From Iris pallida (Eukaryota; Streptophyta; Magnoliopsida; Asparagales; Iridaceae): 64,000 nucleotides of DNA. The position numbers and the translations under genes were made by a program. The first letter of the stretch is position 1; each line of letters opens with the position of its first letter. Of this stretch, positions 61,069 through 64,000 are shown one piece after another. Location of the stretch: NCBI GenBank assembly GCA_029216955.1, contig JANAVB010006998.1:984764-1048763 (forward strand), written 5' to 3'. The notes under the pieces are model-generated. The model was not told the origin of the DNA and did no database searches. It worked only from the letters and a program-made list of their open reading frames with translations.

Positions 61069-61076
61069 TATAAATA
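61069..61076 (+). promoter_or_regulatory. TATA box of hAT transposase, copy 2
   Basis: TATAAATA about 210 bases before the start codon, as in copy 1. Confidence 0.6.
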
Positions 61077-61285
61077 GTCCAAAAATCCCATTTTTCAAAC
61101 ACAACTCATTCCTCACAAATTCTCTACATCTCTCTACGGTGCTCTGGTGTTCTACGACTTTCCCTCCCCGGTGCTCTACGGCTTCCCGATCTCGCTCCCA
61201 ACTCCATTCCGGCTCTACGGCTTCCCGATCTTCCTCTCAATCTCTTACTTTCTTCTAACGTAGTTTACTTTATTTTATTTTATAT

Positions 61286-63390
61286 ATGGCTGGTGAAGGT
61301 TCAAACCCACCTGATCTTGCTGGACAGACTTACCATTATTTTAGTAATTTTTTTGACGGTAATGAAATTCCACCTGAGCAAGTAGCCACCCATCCGATTC
61401 CGGAGGGGTGCCAACCATCTCCTCCGGAAGTAGCTAGTACCACCCAACGTCCTGAAAAGAAAAAAAGGTCTAAGTATTGGGATTATTTTACTATAATTTT
61501 TGAAACTAATCCTGATGGTTCGTTTGTTTTAGATGCCAAGGGGGAACCGAAACCGTACAAGGCGCAATGCAAGAAATGTTGCAACCAGTACGCATGGAAG
61601 AAGGGCGGTGGCACCGGGACTATATCCAAACACTACGACACTTGCTACGGGAAGGACACACTTCAAGCGTCCCAAACCCAAATAAGCTTCGGCGCCACCG
61701 GTTCTTCAATTGGTAACTTTACTTATTCAGCTGCTAGGCATAAAACCGAATTAACTAAACATATTATTCGTGACGAACTTCCTTTCACGACGGGTGAAAG
61801 CGAATCTTTACGAGATTATGTATCACTTTCTCTAAACCCCTCATTTACTAAAGTGAGTAGGCAACAAGCTCGAAAGGAGGCCATTCGTCTCTTCAACGAG
61901 CAGAAAGCTGCTTTGAAAGCGGATTTTGAAAATATTAGTAAGTTAGCTATTACTTCTGATATTTGGACTACTAAATGGAGTTATGCTTATATTTGTATTA
62001 CTGCACACTATATAGATGCACAATGGATGTTGCAAAAATGCATCATTTGTCTTAAACTTATAGAATGTCTACACACGGGCGCTGTAATTTCAAGTGAGAT
62101 TTCAAGACACGTGCGTGAATATGATATTCACGCTAAAATTTTTTCTGTCTCTTTGGACAATGCATCAAACAACAATGCTGCTATGTCTTCTTTGTCAGTA
62201 ATTTTTAAGCCTATTTTAGAAGGTAGACTTATGCATGTTAGGTGTGCTTGCCATATAATTAACTTAGTTGTTAAAGAATGTTTAAAAATTTTTGAACCGC
62301 ATTTAGACACTCTACGACAGTGCTTGCTCCACCTAAACTCGTCTCCAAGTAGACAACAAAGTTTTGCATGCACTTGCGCATATTTTGGTATGACTTTTAG
62401 AAGATTTGTGAAGGATATACCAACTAGGTGGAACTCCACCTACTTGATGTTGAAATCTGCAATTCCTTTTAAGAGTGCTATTACATATTATTGTACTTCG
62501 GATGCCACCTTTGACTATCAGGTTACTGATGATGATTGGGTAGCAGCTGAAAGTGTTTGTGAATTTTTAGAAGTTTTTTACAATGCTACATTAACTCTTT
62601 CTGGTGTTTATTATCCCACATCTTGCTTAGCTTTACGTGAACTTTGTAACATGTCTTATTTATTTTCTAAATATAGAGATTATCCAAATTTTGAAATTGC
62701 GGTGAGAAATATGGAAGCCAAATTCAGGAAATATTGGGGTGAAGTACCTCTTTTATATTGTTTGGCTTCCATATTTGATCCTACAATCAAATTGGATGGC
62801 GTAGAGGTTTTATTAGAAGGATATGAAGAATATATGGGTATAGACGTTTCTGACATGAAGGCAGAAGTTAAAGTGGCTTTGGACAGGTTAGTTATACTGT
62901 ACGAAGAAGGAGCAACGTCGACCCGACCAACTCAGGGGGGGCTAGTAGTAGCTCCGGCTTGGCGTCTAAGCTATCAGCAGCCGGTCGCATACTACAAAAG
63001 AAGAAACAAAAGCAATCTTCCCAACCTACTCAAGAGTTGTCTGCTTACCTTAACTCTTATCAAGACGAAGATGAGACTCCAGATCACTTCGCCGTTTTAG
63101 AATGGTGGAAGAGACACGACAAGAGATTTTCTGTGCTTTCTAACATAGCACGTGATCTACTGATGGTCCCGGTGTCGACGGTAGCATCGGAGTCCTGTTT
63201 TAGTGCAAGTTCGAGGATGTTGAGCGATATGAGGAGCCGCTTGAAGCCCGATATTCTGGAAGCAATCGTGTGCGTACAAGATTGGATGAATGCCGATAAA
63301 AGAACACAAAACCAGAAAGATGAAGAAGATCATGACATCCACGTGCTGGATTTGGAATCGCTTTCATTGCATGAAGGCGAACAACAATGA
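61286..63390 (+). pseudogene. hAT transposase, copy 2, one frameshift in a G run
   Basis: Same family as the copy at 13299 but with the first 550 residues in one frame: BED finger with CKKC, core DIWTTKWSYAYICITAHYID, SLDNASNNNAAMSSLSVIFK, the CxxH site RCACHIINLVV and RFVKDIPTRWNSTYLML. At 62935-62941 a run of seven G shifts the frame. The C-terminal dimerisation block (EWWKRHDKRFSVLSNIARDL, ASESCFSASSRML, DILEAIVCVQDWMN) is read in the next frame to 63390. With five G (or eight) the protein would be about 700 residues, normal for the family. Copy 1 has six G, so neither copy is in frame here. Confidence 0.9.
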
Positions 63391-63768
63391 GGCTACGGTG
63401 CAAGGTATCAGGTATGTACGTTTAAACTTATACATTTCAATTTTAAATTTTAACTTATACTTTCAAAAACTATTTTTTTGTTTACTTATACTATTCAAAT
63501 TTTTAATTTTAACTTATACTATTCAAATTTTTTAACTTATACTTTCAAAAACTATTTTTTACTTTTAAAAAAAAAACATTTTTTAACTCCGCCTATGCCA
63601 AACAAGCATTTGCCGGTCCCAAGCCCGGATAAAGGAAGAGGGAGAAATGTTTTTTTAAAATTTTTATAAATTTTTATAAATATTTGTAATCTTTGTATAA
63701 AAAAATTTTGTATAAACATTTCTATATATTTGTATAAACATTTGTATTACAAACTATTACTAAATTAT

Positions 63769-64000
63769 CGAATCACTTCTCCGCAACCACATCACCATAG
63801 GCCGACTTTAGTTCGTGAGTTGATGATACAGCAAGGTTCTAGCTGGAATCTTCCCCTCCTCGCATCGTTATTCTCCGACATTGAGATTAAAGCCATCACT
63901 GCTATTCGCTTGGGGGATCCCACTGCAAAAGACAGACTTCTTTGGACATGTTCGAAGAATGGAACTTTCTCGGCAAAATTTTTATATGAGAACATCCGCA
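63769..64000 (+). pseudogene. LINE (non-LTR retrotransposon) RT C-terminal fragment
   Basis: From about 63812 the plus strand reads LVRELMIQQGSSWNLPLLAS, LFSDIEIKAITAIRLGDPTA and KDRLLWTCSKNGTFSAKFLY, open to the window edge. This is the segment before the C-terminal zinc-finger (zf-RVT) region of plant LINE polyproteins, recognised by D.L.W....G.FS.K..Y. The 5' part is absent at the junction with hAT copy 2. Confidence 0.75.

Larger units (their letters stand above)
60673..63768 (+). mobile_element. hAT (Ac-like) transposon, copy 2, right end lost
   Basis: From GGTGTTCACTGGGCCGGTTC onward it matches copy 1 almost base for base through the transposase and into the AT-rich 3' region. It stops at 63768, where copy 1 continues AAACATTTTTG and this locus switches to LINE sequence. 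The right GC-rich end is therefore missing and the copy cannot transpose by itself. Confidence 0.88.

Overview
This is plant nuclear DNA made almost wholly of transposable elements. Families restricted to or typical of plants mark the origin: Tekay-type Ty3 chromoviruses, Ty1/copia elements with an initiator-Met primer site, CACTA, MULE and hAT transposons, a Tourist-like MITE, a FAR1/FRS gene relic, a plant mobile domain (PMD) gene, a B3-domain fragment and a pyruvate decarboxylase relic. I see no intact host gene, no tRNA or rRNA gene and no CRISPR. The species cannot be fixed from the sequence.

Left part (1-22429): a Ty3 element cut by the window edge (gag relic and 5' LTR, minus strand); a probable LTR fragment; a complete 5.4-kb copia element (6413-11812, target-site duplication ATATC); a nearly intact hAT element (12662-16260); a pyruvate decarboxylase pseudogene with a Tourist-like MITE in its intron; the 3' end of a second copia element; and a decayed FAR1/FRS gene (minus).

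Centre (22430-59421): one MULE transposon whose long terminal inverted repeats are now 37 kb apart, flanked by a 9-bp duplication with one mismatch. Its own content is a PMD gene reading rightward from the left repeat and a MULE transposase reading leftward from the right repeat. Later insertions stretched it: an 11.2-kb LTR element (23713-34932, TSD CCTTT) in a PMD exon; a CACTA element (36174-55626, TSD TAA) exactly at a PMD splice donor; a 12-kb Tekay element (42391-54436, TSD CCGAC) inside a small CACTA open reading frame; and a 562-bp hAT element (58561-59122, TSD CCCATCCT) in the right terminal repeat. Removing them leaves a MULE of about 5.7 kb. Every layer is supported by its own duplication and, in three cases, by a reading frame or splice site that closes up when the insertion is removed.

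The CACTA element has no visible transposase. It carries two long hairpins (about 0.6 kb and 1.0 kb), one holding a fragment of a B3-domain (REM-like) transcription-factor gene in both orientations, plus two small lysine/glutamate-rich reading frames and repeated internal blocks. This is the most interesting part of the window, because transcribed hairpins of host-gene fragments are known in plants to seed small RNAs that silence the parent gene.

Right part (59422-64000): a foldback element sitting inside a (TA)n microsatellite (Micron-like), an inverted copy of sequence also found next to the first hAT element, a second hAT copy, and a LINE fragment that cuts off its right end.
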